From Pseudomonas tumuqii (GTDB lineage: Bacteria > Pseudomonadota > Gammaproteobacteria > Pseudomonadales > Pseudomonadaceae), in contig NZ_JAAOJA010000001.1 of NCBI RefSeq assembly GCF_013184545.1, positions 620,001 to 684,000 of the forward strand: 64,000 nucleotides of DNA, given 5' to 3'. Within the stretch, counting starts at the first letter, position 1. Each line of letters starts with the position of its first letter. The notes under the pieces are model-generated. The model ran no database searches, was not told the origin of the DNA, and worked only from the letters and a program-made list of their open reading frames with translations. Of this stretch, positions 30,649-39,278 are shown one piece after another. The position numbers and the translations under genes are program-made.

Positions 30649-31554
30649 TTGTTCGATTACAAGCTGCTGGCCGCCCTGGCGGCGGTGGTGGAGCAGGCCG
30701 GTTTCGAGCGGGCGGCCCAGGTGCTGGGCTTGTCACAATCGGCGGTATCGCAGCGGATCAAGCTGCTCGAGGCGCGGGTTGGCCAGCCGGTGCTGGTGCG
30801 TGCCACGCCGCCGGCTCCCACCGAGATTGGCCGGCGTCTGCTCAACCATGTGCAGCAGGTGCGTCTGCTCGAGCGCGATGTGCAGGCGCAGGTACCGGCG
30901 TTGGACGAAGGCGGGGTGCCCGAGCGCCTGCGCATCGCCTTGAACGCCGACAGTCTGGCGACCTGGTGGGCCGCTGCCGTGGGCGAGTTTTGTGCCCGGC
31001 ACCGGCTGTTGCTGGAGTTGCTGGTGGAGGATCAGGACGTCGGCCTGAAGCGCATGCGCGCCGGTGATGTGGCGGCTTGCGTATGCGCCACCGACCGGCC
31101 GGTGGCGGGTGCGCGCAGTCAGGCCCTCGGCGCCATGCGGTACCGTGCCTTGGCCAGCCCGGCATTCATTGCCCGGCACTTTCCCCGGGGCGTCACTCCG
31201 GCGGCGCTGGCGCAGGTGCCGGGCATCGTGTTTGGCCCGGATGACCTGCTGCAGCATCGCTACCTGGCCGAACTCGGCGTCGAGGGGGGCTTTCTGCATC
31301 ACCTCTGTCCGTCGTCCGAGGGCTTCGTGCGCTTGACCCTGGGCGGCCTTGGCTGGGGCCTGGTGCCGGAACAGCAGGTATTGAATGAACTGGCCCGTGG
31401 CGAGCTGGTCGAGTTGATCGCCGAGCGGCCGGTTGACGTGCCGCTGTACTGGCATCACTGGCGCAACGGCGGCGAGCTGCTCAACCGCCTGACCGATCAT
31501 TTGCACAAGACGGCCGGCGCGTGCCTGGTACCACCGGGGCAAACCGTTGCGTAG
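30649..31554 (+). CDS. argP: LysR-type regulator ArgP (IciA)
   Basis: 301-residue transcription factor. The winged helix-turn-helix (FERAAQVLGLSQSAVSQRIKL, about 19-40) is of the ArgP type, followed by the effector domain. ArgP activates the arginine/lysine exporter gene that lies divergent here. The start is TTG at 30649 (reads M-F-D-Y-K): AGGAGAA ends six bases before it, and the next in-frame start candidates are either upstream of that site or inside the helix-turn-helix. An earlier TTG at 30628 has no ribosome-binding site. Confidence 0.92.
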   Translation: MFDYKLLAALAAVVEQAGFERAAQVLGLSQSAVSQRIKLLEARVGQPVLVRATPPAPTEIGRRLLNHVQQVRLLERDVQAQVPALDEGGVPERLRIALNADSLATWWAAAVGEFCARHRLLLELLVEDQDVGLKRMRAGDVAACVCATDRPVAGARSQALGAMRYRALASPAFIARHFPRGVTPAALAQVPGIVFGPDDLLQHRYLAELGVEGGFLHHLCPSSEGFVRLTLGGLGWGLVPEQQVLNELARGELVELIAERPVDVPLYWHHWRNGGELLNRLTDHLHKTAGACLVPPGQTVA

Positions 31555-31601
31555 GGGGGTGGCAATCCGCTCTAGTCCACCTTGCCCGGTTTGCCTAACG
31601 C

Positions 31602-31624
31602 TGGGCTGAAGCCCCTCCCACACA
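31602..31624. repeat. REP-like palindrome
   Basis: gggctgaagcccctcccacac, whose complement (tgtgggaggggcttcagccc) is a very common Pseudomonas REP form. It lies between the convergent argP and saccharopine-dehydrogenase-like genes. Confidence 0.6.
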
Positions 31625-31652
31625 CGTTAAGCTCGCGGCCACCGCGGGGCGG

Positions 31653-32711
31653 TCAGGACAGTAGGATCTTGCCCGAGCCCGGCAGCTGCTCCACGCAGCG
31701 CGGGCCGAGCAGTTGCGTGGGCGTGAAGTAGCCGCCAGGGCCGCTGTAGGCGAGCAGGTGACGGACCGCCAGCAGCACGCCCTGCACGGTTACCTCATAG
31801 GCGTTGGCCGTTTCCAGGTGGGCGGTCTTGATTGCGCCGGCGGCGTTGCGTACCTCGCCCCACAGCCAGCTGCGCTGGCGTTCGCGGCTGACCTGGTCGG
31901 GCCCCCGTAGGCCTTTCTCGACCAGGAACTTGAGCCCGCGCTGGACGGCATCCAGGCCGAGCAGTGGGCGCAGCGGGTCGAGCAGGCGCATGCCGATGGC
32001 CAGGGCCGGCGGCGCCGGCAGGTAGACCTCGATGTTGCCGATGCCGGTGGAGTAGTAGGCAGTCGCCACGTCGCCCCAGGCGATGCTGACCGCGGACTTC
32101 GCGCCGCGGCCGAAGTCGATCTGGCGGCGCTTATAGCCCAGCGGTACTTCGCTGACGATGCCCGCGCGGCGCACCTTGCCGCCGAGCTTGAGGCCTTCCA
32201 CGATGGTTTTTGCGGTGCCCGGCGAGAGCCCGCTGGCGGTGTCGAACCCCAGGGCCAGCTGGCTGGCGTCGGGCAGTGCCTGGTGCAGGCAGACGGCCAG
32301 GCAATCACTGGGGATGACGTCGAAGCCGGCGCCGGGACAGACCACCAGCCCGGCCTCCCGGGCTTGCCGGTCACGCCCGTGGGCCGCCTCGAACACGCCG
32401 ATCTCGCCGCTGATATCGACATAATGGGTCGCGCTGGCCAGGCAGGCATCGAGCATCGGCGCGCTGGTGGCGGAAAAGGGCCCGGCGCAGTGGGCGACCA
32501 GCGCCACGTCGGCCAGTGCTGCGCGAGCGCGCTCGGGCTGGTGAATGTCGAATATCCGGCATTCCAGACCGAGCAGGCTGCCGAGGGCATGCACCGCCGC
32601 CGGATTGCGTCCGGCCAGAATCGGCGTCAGCCCCTGGCGTTGCGCCTCGGCGGCCAGCAGGTGGCCGGTGTAACCGTTGGCGCCGTAGATCATCCAGTTG
32701 TTCGTGCTCAT
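31653..32711 (-). CDS. saccharopine dehydrogenase-like NAD(P)-binding protein
   Basis: 352-residue protein with an N-terminal Rossmann fold (YGANGYTGHLLA, about 9-20) of the saccharopine dehydrogenase/trans-acting enoyl reductase group. Conserved blocks VAHCAGPFSATSAPMLDAC and HYVDISGEIGVFE follow. The substrate is unknown; members act on lysine pathway intermediates or lipid chains. Monocistronic, convergent with argP and divergent from the epimerase gene. Confidence 0.85.
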   Translation of the reverse strand: MSTNNWMIYGANGYTGHLLAAEAQRQGLTPILAGRNPAAVHALGSLLGLECRIFDIHQPERARAALADVALVAHCAGPFSATSAPMLDACLASATHYVDISGEIGVFEAAHGRDRQAREAGLVVCPGAGFDVIPSDCLAVCLHQALPDASQLALGFDTASGLSPGTAKTIVEGLKLGGKVRRAGIVSEVPLGYKRRQIDFGRGAKSAVSIAWGDVATAYYSTGIGNIEVYLPAPPALAIGMRLLDPLRPLLGLDAVQRGLKFLVEKGLRGPDQVSRERQRSWLWGEVRNAAGAIKTAHLETANAYEVTVQGVLLAVRHLLAYSGPGGYFTPTQLLGPRCVEQLPGSGKILLS

Positions 32712-32904
32712 GCCTGACTCCTGTTCATGCCTGACTTCTGTAAGGCAGCGCTGGGTAACAGCGTAGTAGCTAGCAGCCGGCTGTCGTCTGTCCGGGTGGC
32801 AAACGCCTGGTTCGTCCGGTCGCTGTTCTGGCGTGTTGCGACACGGCGCGCCGGCGTCGGCACTGCTAGAGTGCGCAGACGGTCAGGTACGGCGGGGAGT
32901 GGCG

Positions 32905-33897
32905 ATGAAGATTCTGGTTACCGGTGCAAGTGGTTTCATCGGCGGACGTTTCGCCCGCTTTGCCTTGGAGCAGGGCTTGAGTGTGCGGGTCAATGGCCGC
33001 CGGGCGGAAGGGGTGGAGCATCTGGTCAAGCGCGGCGCCGAGTTCATCCAGGGCGACTTGTCCGATCCCGAACTGGCGCAGCGGCTCTGTCATGACGTCG
33101 AGGCGGTGGTGCACTGCGCCGGCGCCGTAGGCGTGTGGGGCAACTATCAGCACTTCCAGCGGGCCAATGTGCTGGTGACCGAGAACGTGATCGAAGGTTG
33201 CCTGAAGCAGCAGGTGCGGCGGCTGGTGCACCTGTCCTCGCCGTCGATCTACTTCGATGGCCAGTCGCATGTGGCAATCAAGGAAGAGCAGGTGCCCAAG
33301 CGTTTCTTCGATCATTACGGCAAGACCAAGTACCTGGCCGAACAGCAGGTGTTCGGCGCCCAGGAGTTCGGTCTGGAGGTGCTGGCCTTGCGCCCGCGCT
33401 CGGTCACCGGCGCCGGCGATACCAGCATCTTTCCGCGGCTGATCAATATGCAGCGCAAGGGGCGCCTGGCGATCATCGGCAACGGCTTGAACCGGGTCGA
33501 CTTCACCAGCATGCAGAACCTCAACGATGCCTTGTTCAGCTGCCTGCTGGCTGCCGGCCCGGCGCTGGGCAAGGCCTACAACATCAGCAACGGCGCACCG
33601 GTGCCGCTGTGGGATGCGGTCAACTATGTGTTGCGCCAGCTCGAGCTGCCGCCAGTCACCCGGCATCTGCCCTACGCCCTGGCTTATGGCGCCGCGACGC
33701 TCAACGAAGGGCTGTGCAAGCTGCTGCCCGGCCGCCCTGAGCCAACCCTGTTTCGTCTGGGGGTGGCGATGATGGCCAAGGACTTTTCACTGGATATCAG
33801 CCGCGCGCGCGAGTTCCTCGACTATGAGCCGCAGGTCAGCCTGTGGACGGCGCTGGATGAGTTCTGCCTGTGGTGGAAGGCCCATCATCCCGGCTGA
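32905..33897 (+). CDS. NAD-dependent epimerase/dehydratase
   Basis: 330-residue extended short-chain dehydrogenase. The N-terminus MKILVTGASGFIGGRFA holds the TGxxGxxG cofactor motif; VHLSSPSIYF supplies the catalytic Ser and YGKTK the Tyr-Lys pair. It looks closest to 3-beta-hydroxysteroid dehydrogenase/epimerase members, but no sugar or lipid cluster is nearby to reveal the substrate. Start ATG 32905 with GGGGAG upstream. Confidence 0.88.
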   Translation: MKILVTGASGFIGGRFARFALEQGLSVRVNGRRAEGVEHLVKRGAEFIQGDLSDPELAQRLCHDVEAVVHCAGAVGVWGNYQHFQRANVLVTENVIEGCLKQQVRRLVHLSSPSIYFDGQSHVAIKEEQVPKRFFDHYGKTKYLAEQQVFGAQEFGLEVLALRPRSVTGAGDTSIFPRLINMQRKGRLAIIGNGLNRVDFTSMQNLNDALFSCLLAAGPALGKAYNISNGAPVPLWDAVNYVLRQLELPPVTRHLPYALAYGAATLNEGLCKLLPGRPEPTLFRLGVAMMAKDFSLDISRAREFLDYEPQVSLWTALDEFCLWWKAHHPG

Positions 33898-33922
33898 AGG
33901 CTCTCAACCCAGGCGCAGGCGC

Positions 33923-34240
33923 TCAGACGTAGACCCGTTGGCCGCGGTACATGCGCAGCGAACCGCTTGTCGGTTTGGCCTGTGGCTCTTCATTCAGCAG
34001 TGGATGACCGGCCTGCAGACGGGGCGTCGAGCCCTCGGCGGCAGGGGCGAACGGTTGGTCGCTGTACTGGGCGAGGAGCTGGCCGAGCTGGCGGGTCTCT
34101 TCGCTGGTCGAGGTCAGGCAGGCGCTGAGCATCGTGGTGATCGCATCCGGCTGGCTCATGCGGATATCCACCGCCAGTTCTTCGCGCAGCCTGCGGCGCA
34201 AACGCTTCATGCAGTCCAACACTTCTCGGTTCAGTTCCAT
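33923..34240 (-). CDS. hypothetical protein
   Basis: 105-residue protein with no family that I recognise. It is hydrophilic, starts MELNREVLDCMKRLRRRLREE and ends SLRMYRGQRVYV. The helical N-terminal part is followed by a proline-rich linker. GGGGAAGG lies seven bases before the ATG and codon use fits the genome, so I regard it as real. It is convergent with the epimerase gene (25-base gap) and divergent from the membrane coiled-coil gene. Confidence 0.7.
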   Translation of the reverse strand: MELNREVLDCMKRLRRRLREELAVDIRMSQPDAITTMLSACLTSTSEETRQLGQLLAQYSDQPFAPAAEGSTPRLQAGHPLLNEEPQAKPTSGSLRMYRGQRVYV

Positions 34241-34555
34241 GTGCCTTCCCCTGTTTTTGCAGTGGCTGGGTGTCGCTCATCCTGCAGGACACCAAGCGCG
34301 TTCTGTCGGTAGAAAGCGTCAAGGTCGCCGCCTCCATCAGACCCTGACGCTGTGAGCGGGTCGCACATGGGGGATTGCAAAGCGCGTACCAGTTCACAGC
34401 GTGCGGAACTGTGCGCCCTGCAGCCGGTCACTGTGTCTGTGCCGCGCTCCGCCTCGGTGCGTCTTGCACCGGCTTGGCGCGACACTGAAGCGTCGCGCAC
34501 TAACCGTTATACTGGCCGGCATTTCGCTTCTTCAGCGTTTTTTAAAGGTTTACTC
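34241..34555. other. divergent spacer with two hairpins
   Basis: 315 bases without a gene; should hold promoters for both flanking genes. It contains two adjacent hairpins (see repeat entry). AAAGG lies before the start of the plus-strand gene. Confidence 0.5.
34455..34498. repeat. paired REP-like hairpins
   Basis: First stem cggtgc (34455-34460) with gcaccg (34466-34471); second stem gcgcgac (34477-34483) with gtcgcgc (34492-34498). The second half, gctt-ggcgcgac-actgaagcg, resembles the arm of the inverted repeat at 17693-17731. Confidence 0.6.
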
Positions 34556-35425
34556 ATGCGTAACGATGCCCACGACGAACTTGATCATGTGCCCAGCCTG
34601 ACCACCGATATGCTTGATCGTGATGATTTCGATACGGATCATCACGAATCCCCCAGGGGGGCGCCATCGCGCGCCGCTGCGGCGGCACCCAAGGCGGCCA
34701 GTACCGGCGCGCTGTGGGCGCTGGTCGGCGCCCTGACGATTGCCCTCGGTGGGCTGGGCTGGTGGAGTTTTCAGCAGATCAGCCTGATGGAGCAGCAATT
34801 GGTGGCCACCCAGGAAAGCTTCGCGCGGATCAGCGAGGATGCTGCCGGTCGCATCCTGGACATTAGCGGCAAGGTGGTGGCGACCGAGTCCACGGTCACC
34901 AGCGGCAGTGAAGCGCTCAAGCTGCAAGTCAAGCAGATGGAAAGCAAACTGGCCGAACTGAGCAAGCAGCAGCAGAGCGTGGCCGGTCAGCAGGGCGGCC
35001 AGGACAAGCGCATCGAGCAGTTGACGGCCGAGCTTAAAGCTCAGCAGGGCGCGACCAGCATAGTCGCCGGCAGCCTGAAGAGCCTGAGCAGCGAGCAAAT
35101 GGCGCTGAAAAACGCCCAGGCTTTGTTGCGAGCCGAACAGGCTTCCTTGAAAACCGCGCAAGCCGGGTCGGCCCAATTCGAAGGTCAGCTGAAAAACCTG
35201 AGCGACGAGATCAAAGCGCTGAAACAGATCGGCAACCCGAATCAGGCCATTGGCCGTCTGGAGCAGGACCTGCTGGTGCTGCGCAGCGAGCTGGAGCAGC
35301 GTCCGGCAGCGAGCAGCAGTGGCAACACCGCCGAGTTCGATGCCTTCCGCGCGCAGATGACCCGCAACATCAGCACCCTGCAGGGCCAGATCCAGAACCT
35401 GCAACAGCAAATCGACGCGCGCTGA
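34556..35425 (+). CDS. membrane-anchored coiled-coil protein
   Basis: 289-residue protein of unknown function. A 55-residue acidic N-terminus rich in Asp/His is followed by one membrane helix (about 52-72, ALWALVGALTIALGGLGWWSF). The remainder is a long periplasmic or cytoplasmic coiled coil with many Gln, Lys and Leu heptads (about 80-285). Similar proteins are sometimes labelled ATPase or chromosome-partition-like, but no nucleotide-binding motif is present. Start ATG 34556 with AAAGG upstream. Confidence 0.8.
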   Translation: MRNDAHDELDHVPSLTTDMLDRDDFDTDHHESPRGAPSRAAAAAPKAASTGALWALVGALTIALGGLGWWSFQQISLMEQQLVATQESFARISEDAAGRILDISGKVVATESTVTSGSEALKLQVKQMESKLAELSKQQQSVAGQQGGQDKRIEQLTAELKAQQGATSIVAGSLKSLSSEQMALKNAQALLRAEQASLKTAQAGSAQFEGQLKNLSDEIKALKQIGNPNQAIGRLEQDLLVLRSELEQRPAASSSGNTAEFDAFRAQMTRNISTLQGQIQNLQQQIDAR

Positions 35426-35484
35426 TATGCACGGTTAATCCAGCCCTGAGTGTCTCCACCATGAGCGCCTGTCGGTTCGGGCGC

Positions 35485-36438
35485 TCAGGGCGCTTGGCAC
35501 ATGCGTCGGCGGAACGCTCCCGGGGTTTCGCCGCAGAGTTGCTTGAACAGTTTGGCGAAGGTCGCCCGATCGGCATAACCGACCTGTTCGGCTACCTGTT
35601 CCAGCGAGTGCGCGGGCTGGCGCAGGGCGTTTTGTGCGGCGCCGATGCGCAGGCGCTGCAGGTAGTCGTTGGGCGTCAGCCCGGTACTGGTCTTGAAGCG
35701 GCGCAACAGGGTCCGCGGCGAGCAATTGGCCTGTGCGGCCAGGCGCTTGAGATCGATCGGCTCGGCGTGATGCTGCTGCATCCACTGCAGCAACGGGGCG
35801 AGCGGGCTGGCGGCGGCGCTGCTGGCCGGCAGCAGCGGGGCAAACCTTGACTGCTGGCCGCGCTGGGTGTCGAACACCAGCGCGTTGGCGACTTGTTGCG
35901 CCAGTCTCTCACCGGCATGCTGCTCGATCAGGTACAGGCACAGGTCCAGCCCGGCGTGGGCGCCACCCGAGCTGTGCAGGTTGCCGTCGTGGCAGAGCAG
36001 TTCGTCGATTTCCAGGTGTACCTGCGGGAAGCGCTGGCGGAACTGGCTGGCCAACGCCCAGTGGGTGGTGGCCCGCCGGCCATCGAGCAGGCCGGCGGCG
36101 CCGAGCAGGAATGCGCTGCTGCACAGGCTGGCGATTGCTTGGCTGGCCGGGCGTTGCGCCAGCCAGGGCAGCAAGGCGGCATTGGCATCCAGGCTCAGGT
36201 CGATGGCGCTGCCGGTGGCCGGCAGCATCAGCAGGTCGGCCTGCTCGGCCAGCGCCAGGCCGCCGTCGACCTGGATGCGCGCGAAGTCGAGGTCGACCGG
36301 CTGGGCATCCAGGCTGAAGCGCTGCAGCCTGAACAGCGGCTTGGCGGCCAGGTGGTTGGCCAGGGCAAAGGCATCGCAGGCCATGCTCAGGCTGGAGCAG
36401 ACGGTTTGCCGGCAGACGTAGAGTGCGATGCTGAGCAT
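35485..36438 (-). CDS. GlxA-type AraC-family regulator (DJ-1/PfpI plus AraC)
   Basis: 317-residue transcription factor. Residues about 1-185 form a DJ-1/PfpI-like domain (LLMLPATGS, ASLCSSAFLLGAAGLLDGRRATTHW), as in GlxA regulators. Residues about 215-312 form the double helix-turn-helix of AraC (LAAQANCSPRTLLRRFKTST and EQVAEQVGYADRATFAKLFK). Ligand and targets are unknown. It is divergent from the NTF2-like gene, a plausible target. Confidence 0.9.
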   Translation of the reverse strand: MLSIALYVCRQTVCSSLSMACDAFALANHLAAKPLFRLQRFSLDAQPVDLDFARIQVDGGLALAEQADLLMLPATGSAIDLSLDANAALLPWLAQRPASQAIASLCSSAFLLGAAGLLDGRRATTHWALASQFRQRFPQVHLEIDELLCHDGNLHSSGGAHAGLDLCLYLIEQHAGERLAQQVANALVFDTQRGQQSRFAPLLPASSAAASPLAPLLQWMQQHHAEPIDLKRLAAQANCSPRTLLRRFKTSTGLTPNDYLQRLRIGAAQNALRQPAHSLEQVAEQVGYADRATFAKLFKQLCGETPGAFRRRMCQAP

Positions 36439-36557
36439 GGCGAGTGAGTCATGGGTGGTTTGTGGCGATTATTGACACAAAGTTGGCGTATGCGCCAATC
36501 GCCATCGATCTCTTTGCCGACAATACTGAGGACACTCTCACCTCTGGAACCGTGCTC

Positions 36558-37028
36558 ATGACTCACCCCAACGCCGAACTCATCAAGCGCTTCTATCAGG
36601 CCTTCCAGCAGCGCGACGCCGAGGCCATGGCGGCATGCTATGCCGAGGATGTGCGCTTCAGCGATCCGGTGTTCGAGGATTTGCGGGGCAGCGCAGCGGC
36701 GGACATGTGGCGGATGCTGACGGCGCGGGCGCAAAATTTCTCGCTGACCTTTAGCAATGTCCAGGCCGACGAGCGGCAGGGCAGCGCCCAGTGGGTGGCG
36801 ACCTACCTGTTCAGCCAGACCGGCAGGACAGTGGTCAACCATATCGATGCCCACTTCGTCTTTCGCGACGGCAAGATCGTCGAGCATCGCGACCAGTTCG
36901 ACCTGTGGCGGTGGGCGCGCCAGGCCTTGGGCGGCAAGGGGCTGTTGCTGGGCTGGGCGCCGTCGGTGCAGAACGCCATTCGGCGTCAGGCGGCCAAGGG
37001 CTTGGCGCAGTTCAGGGCGTCTCGATAA
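36558..37028 (+). CDS. NTF2-like (SnoaL-type) protein
   Basis: 156-residue protein with the cone-shaped NTF2/SnoaL fold, seen in IKRFYQAFQQRDAEAMAACY, VRFSDPVFEDLRG and VEHRDQFDLWRW. The family spans polyketide cyclases, isomerases and binding proteins, so function is open. ATG 36558 begins the domain; no strong ribosome-binding site is visible. Divergent from the GlxA-type regulator. Confidence 0.82.
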   Translation: MTHPNAELIKRFYQAFQQRDAEAMAACYAEDVRFSDPVFEDLRGSAAADMWRMLTARAQNFSLTFSNVQADERQGSAQWVATYLFSQTGRTVVNHIDAHFVFRDGKIVEHRDQFDLWRWARQALGGKGLLLGWAPSVQNAIRRQAAKGLAQFRASR

Positions 37029-37221
37029 TCCTGGGTGCAGGGCTTTTCGCCGCAACAACGAACGCAATGGTAGGCTTTGGGTCTGAACCATCAGCGACTT
37101 CAGGCGCAGCTTGTAAAGCTGGACTGTTCGTTGAATAACAGACCGTTGCTGAACGCGGCCCAATTAAGTGCAGTTGTCCTTCAGCTGCCAGACGAGAGCC
37201 AATGCGCCAGGAAGCCTGATC

Positions 37222-37932
37222 ATGAGTGTAATGTTGCTGTCCGCCAGCAAAGCCAAGGCATGGAGCGTGCATGCCGTCACCGCCAGCGGGGTGATTCTGG
37301 GGTTGCTGGCCTTGTTGGCCGTGCTCGATGGTCGACCGCAGGTCTGCCTGCTCTGGCTGGGGGCGGCGCTGTTGGTGGACGGCCTGGATGGCACCCTGGC
37401 GCGCAAATTCGACGTCAAGGGCGTATTGCCGCACTTCGATGGTTCGACCCTGGATCTGGTGATCGACTACCTCACCTACGTGTTCATCCCGGCGATCTTC
37501 GTCTATCGCTTCATTCCCCTGCCCGAGTACACCCTGCTGTTGTCGCTCGGGGTGATCCTGCTGTCGTCGTTGTTCTGCTTCTGCAACCTCAACATGAAGA
37601 GCAAGGACAACTACTTCGTCGGCTTTCCCGCGGCCTGGAACGTGGTGATTGTCTACCTCTACCTGCTGGATTTCGCTCCCTGGCTGAGCCTCGTCACCAT
37701 CTTGGTGCTGGCGGGCCTGACCCTGACCAAGATGAAGTTTCTCCACCCGTTTCGGGTCAAGCAATTCATGCCGCTGAATATCGGCGTGACCCTGCTGTGG
37801 ATGGCGGCCTGTGCCTTGCTGATTGTGCAGTACCCACTCAACCAGGCCTGGTTGCTGCTGGTCTGGGGGCTGGCTACCGCCTATTTCGTCGGTATCTGTC
37901 TGTGGCGCACGGTCCGCGAATGGTCGCTCTGA
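37222..37932 (+). CDS. pcs: phosphatidylcholine synthase
   Basis: 236-residue inner-membrane enzyme predicted to join CDP-diacylglycerol and free choline into phosphatidylcholine (Pcs pathway). It has the CDP-alcohol phosphotransferase motif in the Pcs form: DGLDGTLARKFDVKG, then HFDGSTLDLVIDYLTY (DG-x2-AR ... D-x4-D). Seven to eight hydrophobic helices. Start ATG 37222 with AGGAAG upstream. A GIY-YIG gene follows after 24 bases. Choline would have to be imported; a betaine/choline-type ABC system lies 16 kb away. Confidence 0.9.
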   Translation: MSVMLLSASKAKAWSVHAVTASGVILGLLALLAVLDGRPQVCLLWLGAALLVDGLDGTLARKFDVKGVLPHFDGSTLDLVIDYLTYVFIPAIFVYRFIPLPEYTLLLSLGVILLSSLFCFCNLNMKSKDNYFVGFPAAWNVVIVYLYLLDFAPWLSLVTILVLAGLTLTKMKFLHPFRVKQFMPLNIGVTLLWMAACALLIVQYPLNQAWLLLVWGLATAYFVGICLWRTVREWSL

Positions 37933-37956
37933 GTCCGTGCCTGGGCGCTGTCGGCA

Positions 37957-38256
37957 ATGACTGAGGCCAGCGGTAAGGCCTGGTTCGTCTATCTGGTGCG
38001 GGCGCAGAACGGCGCGCTGTATTGCGGTATCAGCGACAACCCGCAGCGGCGTTTCGCCCAGCATCAGAGCGGCAAAGGCGCCCGCTTCTTCTATTCCAGC
38101 CCGGCGATGGCACTGGTCTACATCGAAGCCTGCGCGGGCAAGGGCGATGCGTTGCGCCGGGAGCGGGCGATCAAGCGCCTGGGCAAACCGGCCAAGGAAG
38201 TGCTGGTGGCCGGCGGCAGTCTTATCGCTGTGGCTGATGGTGCGCTATCAAGCTGA
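37957..38256 (+). CDS. GIY-YIG nuclease-fold protein
   Basis: 99-residue single-domain GIY-YIG protein of the YhbQ/UPF0213 type. The motif appears as [18 protein letters not shown], with [14 protein letters not shown] containing the conserved arginine, and a Glu in [11 protein letters not shown]. Role uncertain; possibly a structure-specific nuclease in repair. It probably shares a transcript with pcs. No clear ribosome-binding site before the ATG, so re-initiation from pcs is possible. Confidence 0.88.
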   Translation: MTEASGKAWFVYLVRAQNGALYCGISDNPQRRFAQHQSGKGARFFYSSPAMALVYIEACAGKGDALRRERAIKRLGKPAKEVLVAGGSLIAVADGALSS

Positions 38257-38321
38257 GCGGGTAGGCCGCAGTGGACTGCACAGGTAAGCTGGCGGCTTTC
38301 TGAATAGTTGCGGAGCCTGTC

Positions 38322-39257
38322 ATGCACGAGTTGATCCTGCACCATTACCCCACCTCGCTGTTTGCCGAAAAGGCGCGCCTGATGCTGGGCTTCAAGCAAT
38401 TGTCCTGGCGCTCGGTGCTGATCCCCGCGGTGATGCCCAAGCCGGATCTGACCGCCTTGACCGGCGGCTACCGCAAGACCCCGGTGCTGCAGGTCGGGGC
38501 CGACATCTATTGCGACACCGCGCTGATCGCCCGGCGTCTGGAGGCGGAAAAAGCCACGCCGGCGTTGCTTCCCGAAGGCCAGGAATTCAATGTCGCCAGC
38601 TTCGCCCAGTGGGCCGACGCGCTGGTGTTCCAGCATGCGGTGAGCCTGGTATTCCAGCCGGAGTCGGTGGCCGTGCGCTTCGGCAAGCTGCCGCCCGAGG
38701 CGATCAAGGGCTTCCTGGCCGACCGCGCCGGGCTGTTCAGTGGCGGCAATGCCAGCCGCCTGCCGCTGGAACAGGCCAAGCACCAATGGCCGGTGCTGAT
38801 GAGCCGTTTGCAGCAACAACTGGAGCGCGAGCAGGGCGATTTCCTGTTCGGCGAGCCGTCGCTGGCCGACTTCGCCATGGCCCACCCGCTGTGGTTCCTG
38901 CGCGGCACCCCGGTGACCGCGCCGCTGGTTGACGAGTATCCGGCAGTGGCGGCCTGGCTCGGTCGGGTGCTGGGTTTCGGCCATGGTTCGCACAGCGAGA
39001 TGAGCGGCGAAGAGGCCGTGGTGATCGCGCGCGAGGCTACCCCGGCAGAGCTTCCCGCTGAGGCCTTGACTGACCCCAATGGCTTCGAGGTCGGCCAGCG
39101 GGTGGCCATTGCGGCCATCGATTACGGGGTCGATCCGGTCGAGGGCGAGTTGCTGTTCAGTGGCAGCGAAGAGCTGATCCTGCGCCGCGAAGACCCGCGT
39201 GCCGGGGTTGTGCATGTGCACTTTCCGCGCATGGGTTTCCGCATCGAGGCGCGCTGA
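38322..39257 (+). CDS. glutathione S-transferase family protein with C-terminal extension
   Basis: 311-residue protein. The N-terminal thioredoxin-like domain (ELILHHYPTSLFAEKARLML, and GYRKTPVLQVG with the cis-proline) and an all-helical domain (about 85-225) make a standard GST. An extra 80 residues at the C-terminus are beta-rich (FEVGQRVAIAAIDYGVDP ... RMGFRIEAR) and make it longer than usual. GGAG precedes ATG 38322. The stop codon lies inside a 10-base tandem repeat. Confidence 0.88.
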   Translation: MHELILHHYPTSLFAEKARLMLGFKQLSWRSVLIPAVMPKPDLTALTGGYRKTPVLQVGADIYCDTALIARRLEAEKATPALLPEGQEFNVASFAQWADALVFQHAVSLVFQPESVAVRFGKLPPEAIKGFLADRAGLFSGGNASRLPLEQAKHQWPVLMSRLQQQLEREQGDFLFGEPSLADFAMAHPLWFLRGTPVTAPLVDEYPAVAAWLGRVLGFGHGSHSEMSGEEAVVIAREATPAELPAEALTDPNGFEVGQRVAIAAIDYGVDPVEGELLFSGSEELILRREDPRAGVVHVHFPRMGFRIEAR

Positions 39258-39275
39258 GGCGCGCTGAGGCGCGCT
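39246..39275. repeat. 10-bp tandem repeat over a stop codon
   Basis: Unit gaggcgcgct is repeated three times without mismatch. The TGA of the GST gene spans the junction of units one and two. As the unit is not a multiple of three, but each unit junction carries tga, unit changes would leave the stop in place. Confidence 0.9.
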
Positions 39276-39278
39276 TGG

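Noticed and set aside
35462..35487. Terminator between the coiled-coil gene and the GlxA-type regulator
   Set aside because: A short stem exists but overlaps the regulator's stop and lacks a T-run on either strand.
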